DNA of 64,000 nt from Argentina anserina (GCF_933775445.1 NC_065875.1:10677001-10741000); one strand, 5' to 3'; numbered from the stretch's first letter, positions 35,491 through 47,769 are shown. Numbers and translations: made by a program. Notes: a model not told the origin generated them from the sequence alone.

Positions 35491-36425
35491 CAATGGTATA
35501 AATAACACTTATCGGAATCGTATCGGTTGCGAGAAAAAAAAAAGATATATCGGGAATATATCGAGATATATCGGAATATATCGGATTTGTTAATTTTTAA
35601 TTAAATTTAATATATTTATCAATATATACTTTAAAATATACCAAATAAACTTAAGAAATTAAAACTTATACATCAAATCGTACCATATAAACTTGAGAAA
35701 AAAAACATTTGATTGTTTTGACAATGAAAATACATAAATAATACTAATTAATACAATAAGTCCCTAAAGGATAGATTGAGTTGATCATTCATCATGTATG
35801 AACTCTCTCGTCATCTAAGGTTATTAACGACTATTTCCCTTTCTTTAAAGGAAAAAACTTGCGTTCAACCTAGTACGTACGTGTGAGTCCGAACTCTTTC
35901 TCGTTTACATACTTTTTACAATGTAAACAATTCTAAAGTTGAATAAATCAATAAATGTCATCTATGCAAAAAATTAATACAAACAAAAATCGTTTTCTCA
36001 GTCGATTGCATCAAACAAATTAACGGCTAATCATGAGACTACTAACTTTCATCATGACTGTTCATTTGATTGATGCAAACGGCCAAGCAAACGATTTTTG
36101 TTTGCATTGATTTTTTATAAGAATGATCTTTATTGATAAAATAAACTTTTGAATGGTTTAAATTATGTATTTGTATTCTCCAAGTATGTAAATGAGAGAG
36201 AGTTCGGACGCACGTGTACATACTAAGTTGCACGCAAGTTTTTTCATTCTTTAAATTTATTTTTTTCAAAATGACGCCGTTAAGAAAAACACCGATATGT
36301 CGAGTTTGATCCGATATATCGCCATTTGACTTGATTTATCGGGTTAACTGATATAATAGACTGATAATCAACTTATCGTGTCGTTTTGTAAAAATCAGCG
36401 ATATATCCCGATATTTAGAACATTG
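35491..36425. mobile_element. Foldback element, 935 bp
   Basis: The ends are CAATGGTATAAATAACA (35491) and, read backward, CAATGTTCTAAATATCG (36425), followed inward by stretches rich in ATATCGG. Most of the interior is a long imperfect hairpin: 35846-35930 (AAACTTGCGTTCAACCTAGT, GAGTCCGAACTCTTTCTC, GTTTACATAC) pairs with 36180-36255. The inner stretch 35965-36015 (AATACAAACAAAAATCGTTT) pairs with 36070-36120. No coding capacity. A target duplication is not clear. It could be a foldback transposon or a MITE, and its transcript would make a double-stranded RNA. Confidence 0.7.
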
Positions 36426-36489
36426 TTTTGAGTTGGCTTTTGAGAACTAGAGTGCTTGTTAAACGTGATCCTTTTTTAAGCAAGAACAT

Positions 36490-36829
36490 TTCCTTCATCA
36501 AATCCTCGTTGCCTTCGTCCCAAGGACTGAAATATCCATAATTTCCTTGATATTTCCGCGAAAGTTTCCATTTTTCAGCATATAGATATATCTGTTACAT
36601 ACCAAGCATTTTTTATGAAAATTTTCGAAATTTCCTGATATATTCAGAAACTTTTGAAATTTCCCGATGTTTTCATAATATCGCAACGTATCATGCCAAC
36701 TTCAATTAAATAAAATAAAAAATCACTGGTTAGGAGAATTGAACCTCTGATCCATTCTTTTACAAGCACAAAGTTATAGTCAACTCTACTACACCAACTT
36801 TTTATTATATATTGCATTTCATGTCTCAA
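36490..36829 (-). repeat. Repeat fragment with a tRNA-like SINE head
   Basis: On the minus strand, TTGGTGTAGTAGAGTTG (36797-36781) resembles a Pol III A box and GGTTCAATTCTCC (36745-36733) a B box, about 35 bp apart, as in tRNA-derived SINEs. Downstream (36490-36680) is AT-rich text with TTCCGATATT-like phrases resembling fragments at 14820 and 54240. It does not fold as a complete tRNA as far as I can see, so a SINE or SINE-derived repeat is the better call. Confidence 0.45.
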
Positions 36830-37208
36830 CATTCATCTAAAATTGAAATAAAACTGAACTAGTTGTTGAGCAGAATCAAACCCATTTGGTTTAGGAGGAA
36901 GCAATGATGAACCTTACCCTTATGGGGGAAATTCAATATGCTTTATATACCATATTTATTCTCTAATGAGATGCAATCAAGTGAAAACATATGGGCACAA
37001 TCTGATGCACAATCTTCACATAGCCATGGTTATGGTCAAAGTCGAGAAATGCTTGATCCAAACGGGAACTACCAGTACCACAACCTACAGTCAATCACCC
37101 ACGACCCCTATGGTTGGCATATAAGTCAATATATACAAAATTAGAAATGGGAGGTATCATTTAATGACTATTTTTCACATTATACTCATAATTTTACTCA
37201 AATACATG
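36830..37208 (+). other. Unrecognised short frame next to the hAT element
   Basis: A frame at 36938-37144 ends HGYGQSREMLDPNGNYQYHN and DPYGWHISQYIQN. The Gln/Asn/Tyr/His-rich composition looks like the low-complexity tail of some plant proteins, but no family is identified and no upstream exon was found. It may be a remnant of a gene into which the hAT element inserted. Confidence 0.3.
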
Positions 37209-37224
37209 ATAAAAATTAAGGCTG

Positions 37225-37375
37225 TAAACGGTTCCAAAACAGCCAAAAATATGTGGAACCGTAAACCGAACCGTATTATTTAAACGGTTCGGTTTTTGTA
37301 TTTTTCATAATAGGAACCGTTTGGTTCGGTTCCATTACGGTTCCGGTCCCAAAACGGTTCCAAACGGTTCCAAAA
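37225..37375. repeat. Subterminal AACGGTTC repeats, left end of the outer hAT
   Basis: Many copies of ACGGTTC/GAACCGT within 150 bp of the left end, mirrored at 47279-47415 (GGAACCGAACCGAACCGAAC). In hAT elements such subterminal motifs are where transposase binds; here that role is inferred from place and density. Confidence 0.7.
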
Positions 37376-38552
37376 AAAACCTGTAGCTGAAACTCTGTAT
37401 AAACAATGAAACATCAATGTTTCTTGATGATATTGGCAATATGCAATTGTGGAAGTTTGTAACAAAGTAAATCAACTAATACTGCTACTATCTAGAGTAA
37501 TTTGCTTCATGATTACAAATTTACAATCATTCAATCAACATTCAAGTTTTCTTCATAAAGTACCAAACTCACTCAACTCAGTCTCAGTGGTAAACTAAGG
37601 AGACTCATCAGATTACAAAATAACAAACCATAGTACCAAATTCATCAAATAGTCAAGAAAGCATAGCAAATTACAATGTTAATCATCTATAACATCTTCA
37701 GTTCATACCTTCCCAAATGCTTCTGATTCTCCGCATTTAATTTTTTTTCTGCCTTTTCTTCCTGTTGTTGGTCGTTGTAGGGGCTGAAACTGAAGCCTCC
37801 GAACTTTTGGTAGTTCTTACACTTGGTGCGGATGTAGATGCACAAGCAGCACTAGTTGGAGTAGTTGCCTTGTTAAGAACCTCTTTTATATGTTCTACAC
37901 CAAGAAAAAAAAAACACATTAATGAGAAGAATGAAGAATGTAAATACTAAATACATATCAACTTCAAGGCATTAAATAAACAAAGTTGTTCTTTAAATTG
38001 TTAAGAAAACAAATCAGAATCATACCAGCTTCAAGGGCTTGATATGTCTCCATTTCCCCTGGTTCTGGAACGTATTGCAGCCCTATAATTGCATCAGATT
38101 TCAGCCAATTTTGAAGGCAAATAAGTTTTTCAACAGTTTTAGGTAGTAGAGAGGCTCGATACGGATCTATCACCCTTTTTTCGATACTGAAACTTGACTC
38201 ACTTGCAACTGTAAACACTTGTACTGCAAGTACATCTCTTGCAAGTGATTGCAAGTTTAGATTTTTATCTCCATTCACCTTCCACCAGTTTAAAATCCCC
38301 CAATCCTCCTCTTCACCGGGTATTTTAATAGGTTTTTCAATGGGGTCCAATAAATATCTATCAACTCAAGGGCGGAACTAGGAATTCAAGATGGGTAGGG
38401 CTACTTTTATGCATACAAATTTTTGTTTGAGGTTTGGAACCCAATGGGAGGCTCATCCTCACGCCTTTAATATTTAAATTCAAAAATACAACAAGAAGGA
38501 CATAAAACCAAAACCTTGTAAATTTAAAATGACAACAATCATAATATAAAAA

Positions 38553-41072
38553 CTAACCGAATGATACCCTCTGAGGTCCTAACTTTGTAAACTCTTCAAT
38601 TACATCATCATTGTGAACACTATCAACAAACTCTTTCTCAATATAGAGAACCATCAAATCATCAAGAAAGTCATCTTCCATCCTATTTCAAAGTCTAGTT
38701 TTTAAAATATTCATAGATGAAAATGCTCTCTCGGTAGTTGCTATAGATACTGGCAGAGTTAATACAAGACATATCAATCTATACAGAATTGGAAAAAAAT
38801 CCAATTTTCTTGATTCAACTAACCGCCGACATAAATCAGACATAGAAGTTGTATTTGCAAATCTTAGATCACTCTGAACATCTGATAGAAAAAATCCACA
38901 CTCCATCTCTAGAGCAAGCATATCACCTGCAGAAAAATCCATAGGGTAAAATCTCAAAGCAAGAGAGCAAACATCTTCAGGCTTGAATGCCTGAAAATTA
39001 TCATGCGGATCAAATGTAAAACTAAGAGTAAGGAGCTCCAACGACTGATCTGGGAATCTACTCTCCAACTCTGCCAATTGAACATCTATCAGAGCATTAA
39101 GTATATTGATCCGATAATAATGCTCTTTTGTAATATCCTCTAGACAAGCTCGTTCTGTACCTTTCTTGTAAGGAGTAGACAAATCTGGAACAATGATATT
39201 ATGCTCACAACAAAATGATGTTATTCTCAAAATCAAATCATCCCAACCATTATCTCTCATGGCTTGAAGCTTTTGTTTTGCAATAGAAAGAACTCTTAGA
39301 GCATTTAAGATGTCCATGGCCTTTTTTTGCAATGACTGACAAAGAAAATCAGTAATCTTCATGATATCATGCATCAAAAACAAGCAAAACACAAAATCAA
39401 ATTTCTTCATAGCTTTACCTACACTCTTTGCTTCTCCTTGTATTTTGGGAAGTCCATTAATTACCAAATCTGCAAGAGTTTTCTGGGTGGCTCCAAACAA
39501 TTTTATCAAACTTGAAATAGAGCGAAAATGTGAACCCCAACGAGTAGCCCCTGCCCGTTGCAAAATAGTAGTCTGATTAGCCCCTATACCAGTTTCAAGT
39601 TTACCTGCAGCCACTAAATCTGCAATTTCCTCTTCTCTAATAACTCTTAACGCTGAATGACGTTTTGCAGAAGAGTCAACAAAATTCACAATCACATTTA
39701 GAGAATAAAAGAATTGCCAAACATCATGCACTCCACTAGATGAGGCAATCAAAGCCAATTGTAAGCGATGAGCAAAACAGTGCACATAATATGCATATTT
39801 ACATTCTTCTCTAAACAAAGCTTGTAAACCATTAAACTGACCTCGCATGTTACTAGCACCATCATATCCTTGACCCCTCATATTTTCTATTTGAAGATCA
39901 TATTGAGCAAGCACCTTGGATATCTCATTTTTCAAAGTTTGAGAACAAGTGTCTCCAACACAAATAACCTTGAAAAATCGTTCTCTAATAAACCCATGAC
40001 AATCAACAAAGCGAAGAATGATAGTCATTTGCTCCCTATTAGATACATCAACAGCTTCATCAACAAGTATACAAAATTTGGAAGTTCCCACTTCATCACG
40101 AATCTTGGTCCTAACTTTGTTACCAAGTATATTTATGATTTGTTTTTGAATAAGTGGAGAGGTATACTTGGCATTACCAGGGGCATTATCCAAGACTCTT
40201 TTTACTTCTAAATTCATCCTCCCAAAAGCATTTTGTACAGCAGTGAAATTGCCACCATTTGATGAATTACTACTCTCATCATGACCTCTAAAAGCACATC
40301 CTTGATGTGCCAACAACCTTGCACTCTCTACAGCAGCAACAAGCCGAAGTCGATTATCTATTTTTTCATGTGCTGATTGAGTACTAATCACACTCTCAAT
40401 GTGCTTAGACGGGTTTCTTAGAACTTCCCATTGGCGCATACAAGCATTATGTGGAGAATTGAGGGCTCCCACATGCTTAAGAAGACCTGACTTCTTTAAA
40501 TTGACATTCTTCCAACTATTAAACCCATCCGTAGTGAATGCCGGATGGTGGGATGGATAACTATCAAATAGGAAACAAGGAAAAAAAAATGCTTTGTCCA
40601 CCTCTACAAAATACTCAAGCCACGACCAATTTTTAAACCATTTGTGACAAAATCTTCGACCCTGCCCTCCATCCCAAGAAGATGGATAACTACTTAAGTA
40701 GGGTTGATATGGTCCTAAGACAACATAAGCTCTCCGAATATTATCACAGAATTTGAAAGAATATTGGCCTATTGGTTGTCTTAATCCTGGGTCACGTTGA
40801 AGAGAAGTGAAATCAATATTGTTTTGCTCCCCAATTCTATCATTATGATCCTCTTCTAATGGAACAGATGGAGACTCTTCTAGTGGACTAGATAGAGAAG
40901 ACTCTAAAAGAATATTATTCACTAAACCAACATTTTCATTTCTACTCTCAACCTCACTTCTAATCTCATTTCTCCCACTTCCACTTCCACTCCCACTACT
41001 TTGATCCCTCACAAACCATGAAAGAAGATTTTTCAACCGTTTCGGCTCTCTGTTATCCGTCATTATGCTCAA
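38553..41072 (-). pseudogene. TTF-finger/DUF4371 hAT transposase with one nonsense change
   Basis: The frame from 41072 gives 794 residues to TGA at 38688-38690 and then continues in frame to TAG at 38553, 839 codons in all. Domains: Ser/Gly-rich start; a TTF-type zinc finger region (about 120-215, with RRFCHKWFKNWSWLEYF and FFFPCFLF); DUF4371 (about 215-420) with CILVDEAVDVS and GQGYDGASNMRG; ATRWGSHFRSI; and the C-terminal hAT dimerisation domain (TLPVSIATTERAFSSMNILKTRL, then after the stop NRMEDDFLDDLMVLY). The stop codon replaces a residue that is usually Arg (LRNRM), a CGA to TGA change typical of methyl-cytosine loss. It is otherwise uninterrupted, so the copy is young. Confidence 0.9.
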
Positions 41073-41160
41073 TAAGACAATACGTCAATACCTATAATAA
41101 TATATGTATGAATGTATCAATATTAGAATTATATGTTTGCTAGGTGTGTACCATGGGCAA

Positions 41161-41217
41161 GGGTCGAATCCCAAACCACTTGGAATCAAAGCAAGTGTCA
41201 GACCACTAGACCAACAA
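41161..41217 (-). repeat. tRNA-like segment in the inner hAT 5' region
   Basis: On the minus strand TTGTTGGTCTAGTGGTC (41217-41201) resembles an A box and GGGATTCGACCC (41172-41161) a B box, about 30 bp apart. It lies about 90 bp upstream of the transposase start. A full tRNA cloverleaf is not evident to me. It is probably a SINE head or tRNA relic. Confidence 0.45.
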
Positions 41218-44200
41218 CTCTCTGGTACATTAAGGCTCTAAGTCATCATACCGAAATCCTACAATTAAAAAGAAAGAAAGTATAAGAACTCACAAAAGCT
41301 GTCATATCAGCAGTGCTTTGTTTCGGGTCTTCTGTATCATGTCCATCCTAAGTCTTTATGTGCTGGTTATAGCTTTACTAGCTGATGTTGGCTCTATTGC
41401 TGGTGTGGTTGAGAGTCTCAAAGATTACAAGCCATTCAGAACCAGCACTTGATTTGTTTAGATTTTTCCTTTTTAGCTATGCATGGTAGTCACTAAGATC
41501 AGAACCTATTTATGTCCCACTGCAAAAAAGAATGGTTGCAGAAGACCTTATCATTGTAATTTTAATGTTTTGAAATAGTTTTGATGAACATATTGATTGC
41601 TATGACACTTGCTAAGAACCATTGATGGTGCATATTGTCAAACATCCATTGAAAGAGACAGAGTCTACACCATCCGATGATTGCCTAGCTGCACGCTAGA
41701 TCTAACAAAAAATGATGCTTATAATCCTTATATGACCAACTAATGTCATACGCTCAAATCATTTCTCTCATGAAATTTGTATGATTAGAAATCGTGTGAC
41801 TTCCACTATTAGAGAAATTTGCTTCCCAGCCACAATCCTTTGACACTTTCCAATTCAATCATGTTCTTCGTGAAACAAAATTTGCGGCAGAGCTATTTAG
41901 TTTGATATCAAGATGTTGAGAAATATCCATGTTTAAGCTAGAACATCTCAGGACATCATTCAAACATTACTATTGACTATGAAAACAGAAAAAAATCTAC
42001 ATCTTGCTTCAAGCGTTCTCAAAGTAGTTATCACAGCAGCTATAAACCACATAAGCACAATATGATAGATTAACCTGATGAATTATACTCAAACTAGTCT
42101 GTACCATACTGATTAACTCATTTTCTCAGTTCTCAAAACTGCTCAGAAACCAAACATAAATTCTAGGAAACACGCATCAAATAACAGATCGGAGAGTCGG
42201 AGACAAGTTCAGTGAGAGAGAAAAAGAAATTCAAACCTTGGCAACCTTTGATGAGTACTCAGCAGACTAGTGATGAACTCCAACCTTGGCAAGCATGTCC
42301 ACTGACCCACATCACACAACTGAGGAAGGCGGAATAAGAGTTGAGGTTAGGTATAAATTTTTTTTTCTGGGTTGCAGGGCTGATATAGATAATATACATA
42401 TAGTTGGGGGTATTTTAGCCAAAATTTCAGATGGGCTATAGCCCTACCAGCCCGCCACTTACTTCCGCCCTTGTATCAACTTCATGTCCCACAACAATTT
42501 CCTCATTCTGTTCAAGCTCTCTATCCCAATCTTCTTGCATAGCAGCCCTTCTCCCACTCACTGGTTTGGTTGTCGTTTCAACCATACCACTTGCTTTCCT
42601 TCTTTTCCCCCTTGATGCACCACTATTGGACTCAGCATACAAGTCACATAATTCTACAACAAGCTGCCTCACTGCCTCAGATTTCCTTTTGACCTCCCAA
42701 GAAGGTAACTTAAGTTGTGTTTTACATACTCTTTCTATGAACTTCAACTTATACCTAGGATCCAAGACCACAACAACAAGAAATATATCATTCATATTGT
42801 CCAACTTACCAAAATACTTGTTGTACTTAGCCTTCATCTTCAAAGCCATCTCATACAAAAAATTTTCTGCCTCACTTGAATCAGGCCCTATGCCAAAAGA
42901 ACAAAGGTCTTCAAGCTCAGTTTCAACAGTAACAATATCTTGGAAAGCCCTATGAGCTGTTGGTTTCATTGAGGCACTGATATGCACAGTGGCTTCAAAA
43001 AACACCTTCAGGAACTGTATAAACACAGCTGCATTGTCTCAATCTTCTACCTTGGGCGGCCCAATTCTCTTCACCCTCTTCCTAGTAGTAGGCACAACAC
43101 TCTCACTTGTCATAAGGGTCTCATCTTCATCCTCGGGTTCATCCTCGTCCCAATAACTTTTATACCTTATATCATCATAATACAATCTGTCAAATGATTT
43201 GCTATACCCCCAAGCCGATTCTAACATAAGATAGGTGGAATTCCACCTTGTTGGAACATCCAAGGTGCAAACCTTGTTGCAATCAATTTTCTCCGTGTTG
43301 ACGCACTTTCTAAATTCATCATTTCTTACACTAGAACTCCTTACATACCTCACAACATTCCTTATTGCAACCACAGACTTCTGTAAGGTCTTTAAACCAG
43401 ATCTCACAATGATGTTTATGATGTGAGCTAAACATCTAACATGTATAAACCTACCTCCAAGAACCAGTTTAATCTCCCAACTACACATTTTATCCCTCAC
43501 ATAATCGATGGCAATTTTGTTTGCCGATGCATTGTCAACAGAAATACATAGAACCTTATCAATTAACCAATCAAGGAGACAAGATTCTAAAATCTGACCA
43601 ATAGTCACACCTTCATGATTTGGTACCAAACAAAATGCAAGCACTCTCTTATGCATATTCCATCCCTTATCAATCAAATGGGCAGTCACAACCATATAGT
43701 TAATGTTTTGACAAGACGTCCAAGTGTCTGTCGTCAAACAAACTCTACGAGACTTCAATTCATTCTTCAACTCCTCCTTCTTAGAATCATACATCTCTAA
43801 AAATCTTTTCACTATAGTCTGCCTACATGGAACATTAAAAAGAGGCACAACTTGTTTGCAAAAGTAATTAAACCCAGGAGCATCAATGTAACTAAATGGA
43901 AGCTCATCAACGACAATCATATGTGTTGCAGCTCTAACACCGTTCTCTTGTGTCCAATTAACCATCACGGCAATGCTCTCACCATTTACCACATTACTAG
44001 AAAACACTTGCTGCCCAGATCCTACCTTAACTCTACCTGGATAAAATTTACAAATCTGTTCAACATGTTTCCTAAGTGTGGAAGTACCATGAGTTGCTGC
44101 ATTAGCAACAAAGGATGTGTCACAATACTTACAGTGGAGTCTTTGGAATGAGACAACTTGCTTGTGAACACCATCAACATCCCCCATCAATGGATGACTC

Positions 44201-44448
44201 TTAGTTACGAAATGAGGATACACATCTGTTTTTCGCACTCCTTTTCTTCCTTTTTTTACAGGTTCAAGTCGTTCAACAGGTTGAACAGCTTCATCACTAA
44301 CTATTGCTTTCTTTCCACTCCTAGCTTTAGCTACTTCCTCCTGCCTTTGAGCTGTACCATCAACAACCAGCATATCATTGCAGTCATCACTTCTAGAGTC
44401 GTACTCATTAGACTCGTCAGAATAATAGCTCCTCTCTGATCCAGACAT

Positions 44449-46420
44449 TGAATACCTGCAAATTACAATCAGTACATACAATCAATTCAGTTCATGTCCC
44501 AAAACACTTGGAAACATACATAATTCAGCACATAAACAGATCAAAATGTAGACACAAGCATAGGGATCAGAGACATAAGGATCCCTAGTAAAACCCAACA
44601 ACATGAGAAACTTTTTGCATAGGGATCAGAGACCAAACACATAAGCTAGGACATCTGAAACTCACAGAGACTAATATTACAGCATTACTGGCAGCACTGG
44701 GCAGGGGAATGTTTGATGAAATTTCTGGTTTTTTGTAAACACATGTTATCAATATACATAGTACAACTACAACTCTCAAAGTGGATCATTTCTGTTTAAT
44801 AATACTGACAGCAACTACTAGGATCAACCATAATATTTGTTAAAAAGAAGATATAATTCGTAGCTTGGTTGATGTTGCAGCTGGCCGGGAGATTTGATAT
44901 TTATAGTTTGGCCTCTCAATTTGTGCTTTACCTCCTCTCTAATTTGAATAAATACTACATATGGTTTTGACATTGTTAACTCTTACAGATTTATTCGTTA
45001 ATGGTTAATCTAATGAAGTATACTTTGTGCTTGAGAACATGAAGTTGTGGTCTATCATCATTTATCAGCTGATGGAAGTTGTGGTTTTTCACTGATAGCA
45101 TAATTACTCATATAAACTATAAAGTCATCTGATCAGATTAGGAATCGAGAACCACATTACTAGAAAAATTTAATGAATCTAAGCAACCATTTGAATCCTA
45201 ATTAAGGCTAGCTGAATTTACGCATGCCTTGCTTCATCAAAACACAACAAGCTAGCTGAATACATATATATATAATTGATGCATAGTGGTAAAAAATCAA
45301 TTGCTCTGCTGCTCAATAAAAGTACTGTACAGTTCGTATAGCTTAAATGTTGAATAATGAGATTAAATCCTTTCAATTTCAGGATGATCCTTAACGAGTT
45401 AACGTTAGGCTCCAAGAGAAAATATTTGCTATTTCTCTTGTTTGATTGTGGATTATAGCTATGCCTTGCAATTAGCTAATCAAACATCTCAAAAAGTATA
45501 GTATTATTAAGGATCATTATGATACTTTTAACTCTGAAAATCATTAGTTCACTTAGGTCTTCAAAGAAATCCTTTGATGTCAGATGTGGTTTAGGGTTTA
45601 TGGTGTATTGTACCATGTTGTAGGGAAGCCAGGTTGAATTATATCTGGGAGAGACTCAGAGTGGAGAATCTGGAACTATAATGTGTAATGGCTACTGTTG
45701 TAATGACCCTAGTCAATCAGTCTTATTATTCCGTTTTACTGCTTTTCTTTGCTGCATGTAATATATTGCATATTCTCTGGATCCTAATTGCATATTGATA
45801 TTTCTGTATACATACACTTAGCATTTTTCTAATAACACTGCTGTCTTTTCAATATACAACTATAGTTCTAAAAATTTATGGTATATAAATTTGCATATGG
45901 CTACATTCTTGATAACATAAAGATGTATAGACTTGCATATGGTTACATGTTTACAGAGGAGTGGGAAATAGTACCAGTAATAATCAGTGAAGGAGGCAAA
46001 GATGTGAGGACACCAATTAATTATGGACAGTCTCCTCCTTGTGATCCCTAACCTTCCTCTTCAACTATAAAACACAATCTGACAGACAACAATTAAATAA
46101 GCCAATGGCTACTTGCAATAATAGTGATCAGAAAGCAGCTAATAGATCAACATATTGGACATCAAATTGTATGTATTGGGATTAATCAAATGAAACCTCT
46201 GTGAATTATTACTATGTAATACTTCTTGAAGTGCTACAAGAAAGAATGAAAGTTCTATTTGTTATTTATATGTTCATTGATTGAAATATATGTCTCTCCT
46301 CTGGCTTGAAATCTGATTTGGTTGGATCTGAATGGTGTGGGTTATAAAAAAACACCTATTAGTTGACTAAGAAACCAAATATGATTACCATAGAGTAAAC
46401 TAAATCTCTAAAGATTATAC
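44449..46420. other. Outer hAT 5' region, no coding seen
   Basis: About 2 kb upstream of the outer transposase start, within the element. An acceptor just before the ATG (TTTGCAG|GTATTC) suggests a long 5' untranslated intron whose first exon lies toward 46.7-47.2 kb. No other gene is recognised. Confidence 0.5.
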
Positions 46421-46424
46421 AGTG

Positions 46425-46550
46425 TATTGAACAACAATTCCCAACAGGAGCAGAACTCATTACAAACCAACAATTCCCAACAGGAGCAGAACTCAAGAAC
46501 TCATTACAAACCAACAATTCTGAACTCATTACAAACCAACAGGAGATGCA
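46425..46550. repeat. Short tandem repeat, about 45-50 bp units
   Basis: ACCAACAATTCCCAACAGG and GAGCAGAACTCATTACAA recur two to three times in 46430-46545, with partial units. It is inside the outer hAT 5' region. Confidence 0.75.
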
Positions 46551-47004
46551 ATTACTGTGACAATCGATCCAAAACAATATTAGTACAGACCCAAACTTTT
46601 ACGTGATATCATAATTAACATCATTTCATCTTGCAATCACAGCAAACTTCAACCTAAGGGAACATTTGGTGGGCTCAGTTTCAACAAGTAAATCAAACAA
46701 AAGTAGCAATCTTGCGAATCAAACAGCTCCAGCATCATAGTAAAGAGACTAGAAATAGGTATTCACTTGTGGATTACCTTCAAAATGAGCAGAGAAGGTT
46801 CGTTTGTGGAAGGTTAAATCTTGTCCAAAGGGTGGAGGTGGATGAGGGAGGAGGAGAACTCGGAGTCAATCCGGCGGTGCGTACTGAGCGGTCCTCCGGC
46901 CGGTGCAACTGGGCAGCAGAGGACTGAGAGTTTGGGTCTTCGTGGCTATGGGCAGACTACAATCACTGTAGAGGGCTGAGAGTTTGGATTTTGGAACGAG
47001 ATCG

Positions 47005-47165
47005 AAACTTCTAGAGTGAGAGAGAGAGATACTCAGATAGAGAGTTAGAGAGTAGAGACTGCGGGAGTGCGGGATGCGAGACTGCGGGGGCCGGGGGGAG
47101 ACTGGGGGGGAGTGCGGGTTGCGAGACTGCAGAGGGAGACTGCGAGAGTGCAGGCTTGAGGCTGC
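47005..47165. repeat. G-rich short repeats near the right end of the outer hAT
   Basis: Repeats of GAGACTGCGGGAGTGCGGG and GGAGACTGGGGG-like text on the plus strand, so C-rich on the transposase strand. The place fits the promoter or leader of the minus-strand transposase gene. Several runs of three or more G could form quadruplexes. Confidence 0.6.
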
Positions 47166-47278
47166 GACTACTCGATTAGGGTAAGTGAAGAGTGAAGGGA
47201 AAGTGGGTCTAAGATTAAGATCTAACGGTTAGTATTTGTTATACTTAAAATCCAACGGTTCCTATGCATTTGAGAATT

Positions 47279-47415
47279 TGGAACCGAACCGAACCGAACT
47301 GTTTTCAAACAGTTTGGTTCTACTATTATACCTTCATTTTTTCCCTACAAACCGAACTGAACTGGGGTTAATTGGTTTGGTTCCAACGGTTCCTTTAGGA
47401 ACCGGAACCGATTAA
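47279..47415. repeat. Subterminal GAACCG repeats, right end of the outer hAT
   Basis: GGAACCGAACCGAACCGAAC and further GGTTC/GAACC phrases, mirroring 37225-37375, within 150 bp of the right terminus at 47423. Confidence 0.7.
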
Positions 47416-47637
47416 CAGCCCTAATAAAAATAGTGAAAATTTTGTACTTCATAGATCATTTATGTGGTTCTAAATCACTTATGTAATTTCATGTTTAATG
47501 TATCATATGTAAATAAGGCGTGATGAGCTAGTCTCCTTTTGGGTAACATATATATATATATATTTGAAAATAAATTTTTAATAATGATCGACGATTATTT
47601 CAGTTCAAATAACTATAACTCACTATAAACTAATAGT

Positions 47638-47769
47638 TGTTCCGGGAGAATTACTATTCTACCCTTATGTGTGTCTTAGCCTAATAGGTTTCCTGTTAGG
47701 AGATAGATTAGCATCTCCGTAATAGATTAGGAATCCGAATCCTACGGGATTGTGGTTTTGTAATGCCTA
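47638..47769 (+). repeat. Truncated 5' LTR of the Copia element
   Basis: 132 bp, TGTTCCGGGAGAATTACT to GTAATGCCTA, matching 53945-54076 with two substitutions. It stops exactly where the 3' LTR has its TATATATA box. Confidence 0.93.

Larger units (their letters stand above)
38359..42481 (-). mobile_element. Inner hAT transposon, inserted in the outer transposase gene
   Basis: The element proper is 38367-42473 (4107 bp), starting CAAGGGCGGAACTAGG and ending ACTTACTTCCGCCCTTG, inverted repeats CAAGGGCGGAA. TATCAACT flanks both sides (38359-38366 and 42474-42481), a perfect 8-bp duplication. It encodes one transposase on the minus strand. The terminal CAAGGGCGGAAGT motif is that of many plant hAT elements with TTF-finger transposases. 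Confidence 0.93.
37737..44448 (-). pseudogene. BED-finger hAT transposase (RICESLEEPER type), interrupted
   Basis: The start ATG is at 44448, just after an acceptor (TTTGCAG). An acidic Ser-rich N-terminus is followed by a BED zinc finger (LHCKYCDTSF ... STLRKHVEQIC), DDE-type motifs LTTDTWTS and SVDNASANK, RCLAHIINIIV, DVPTRWNSTYLML, then LDPRYKLKFIE (DUF4413 region). The reading stops in TGA at 43039-43041, where the family has Trp (EDWDN), and resumes to HEVD at 42474. There the inner hAT lies; on its far side the frame continues as RYLLDPIEKP (from 38358) through the dimerisation domain (SSFSIEKRVIDPYRASLLP, VEKLICLQNWL). A donor at 38026 joins an exon at 37894-37737 ending RKKRQKKN. If excision restored one copy of the 8-bp target, the frame would be intact apart from the TGA. 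Confidence 0.85.
37209..47431 (-). mobile_element. Outer hAT transposon with perfect 8-bp duplication
   Basis: The element proper is 37217-47423. It starts TAAGGCTGTAAACGGTTCC and ends GGAACCGATTAACAGCCCTA, imperfect inverted repeats (TAGGGCTGTTAA/TAAGGCTGTAAA). ATAAAAAT flanks it at 37209-37216 and 47424-47431, a perfect 8-bp duplication as hAT elements make. Both subterminal regions are rich in AACCGAACCG phrases (37225-37375, 47279-47415). It encodes a BED-finger transposase on the minus strand, and a second hAT sits in that gene. Without the inner element it is about 6.1 kb. Confidence 0.9.

Noticed and set aside
36733..36797. A functional tRNA gene on the minus strand
   Set aside because: Only A- and B-box-like words are visible; a full cloverleaf with acceptor stem pairing could not be drawn.
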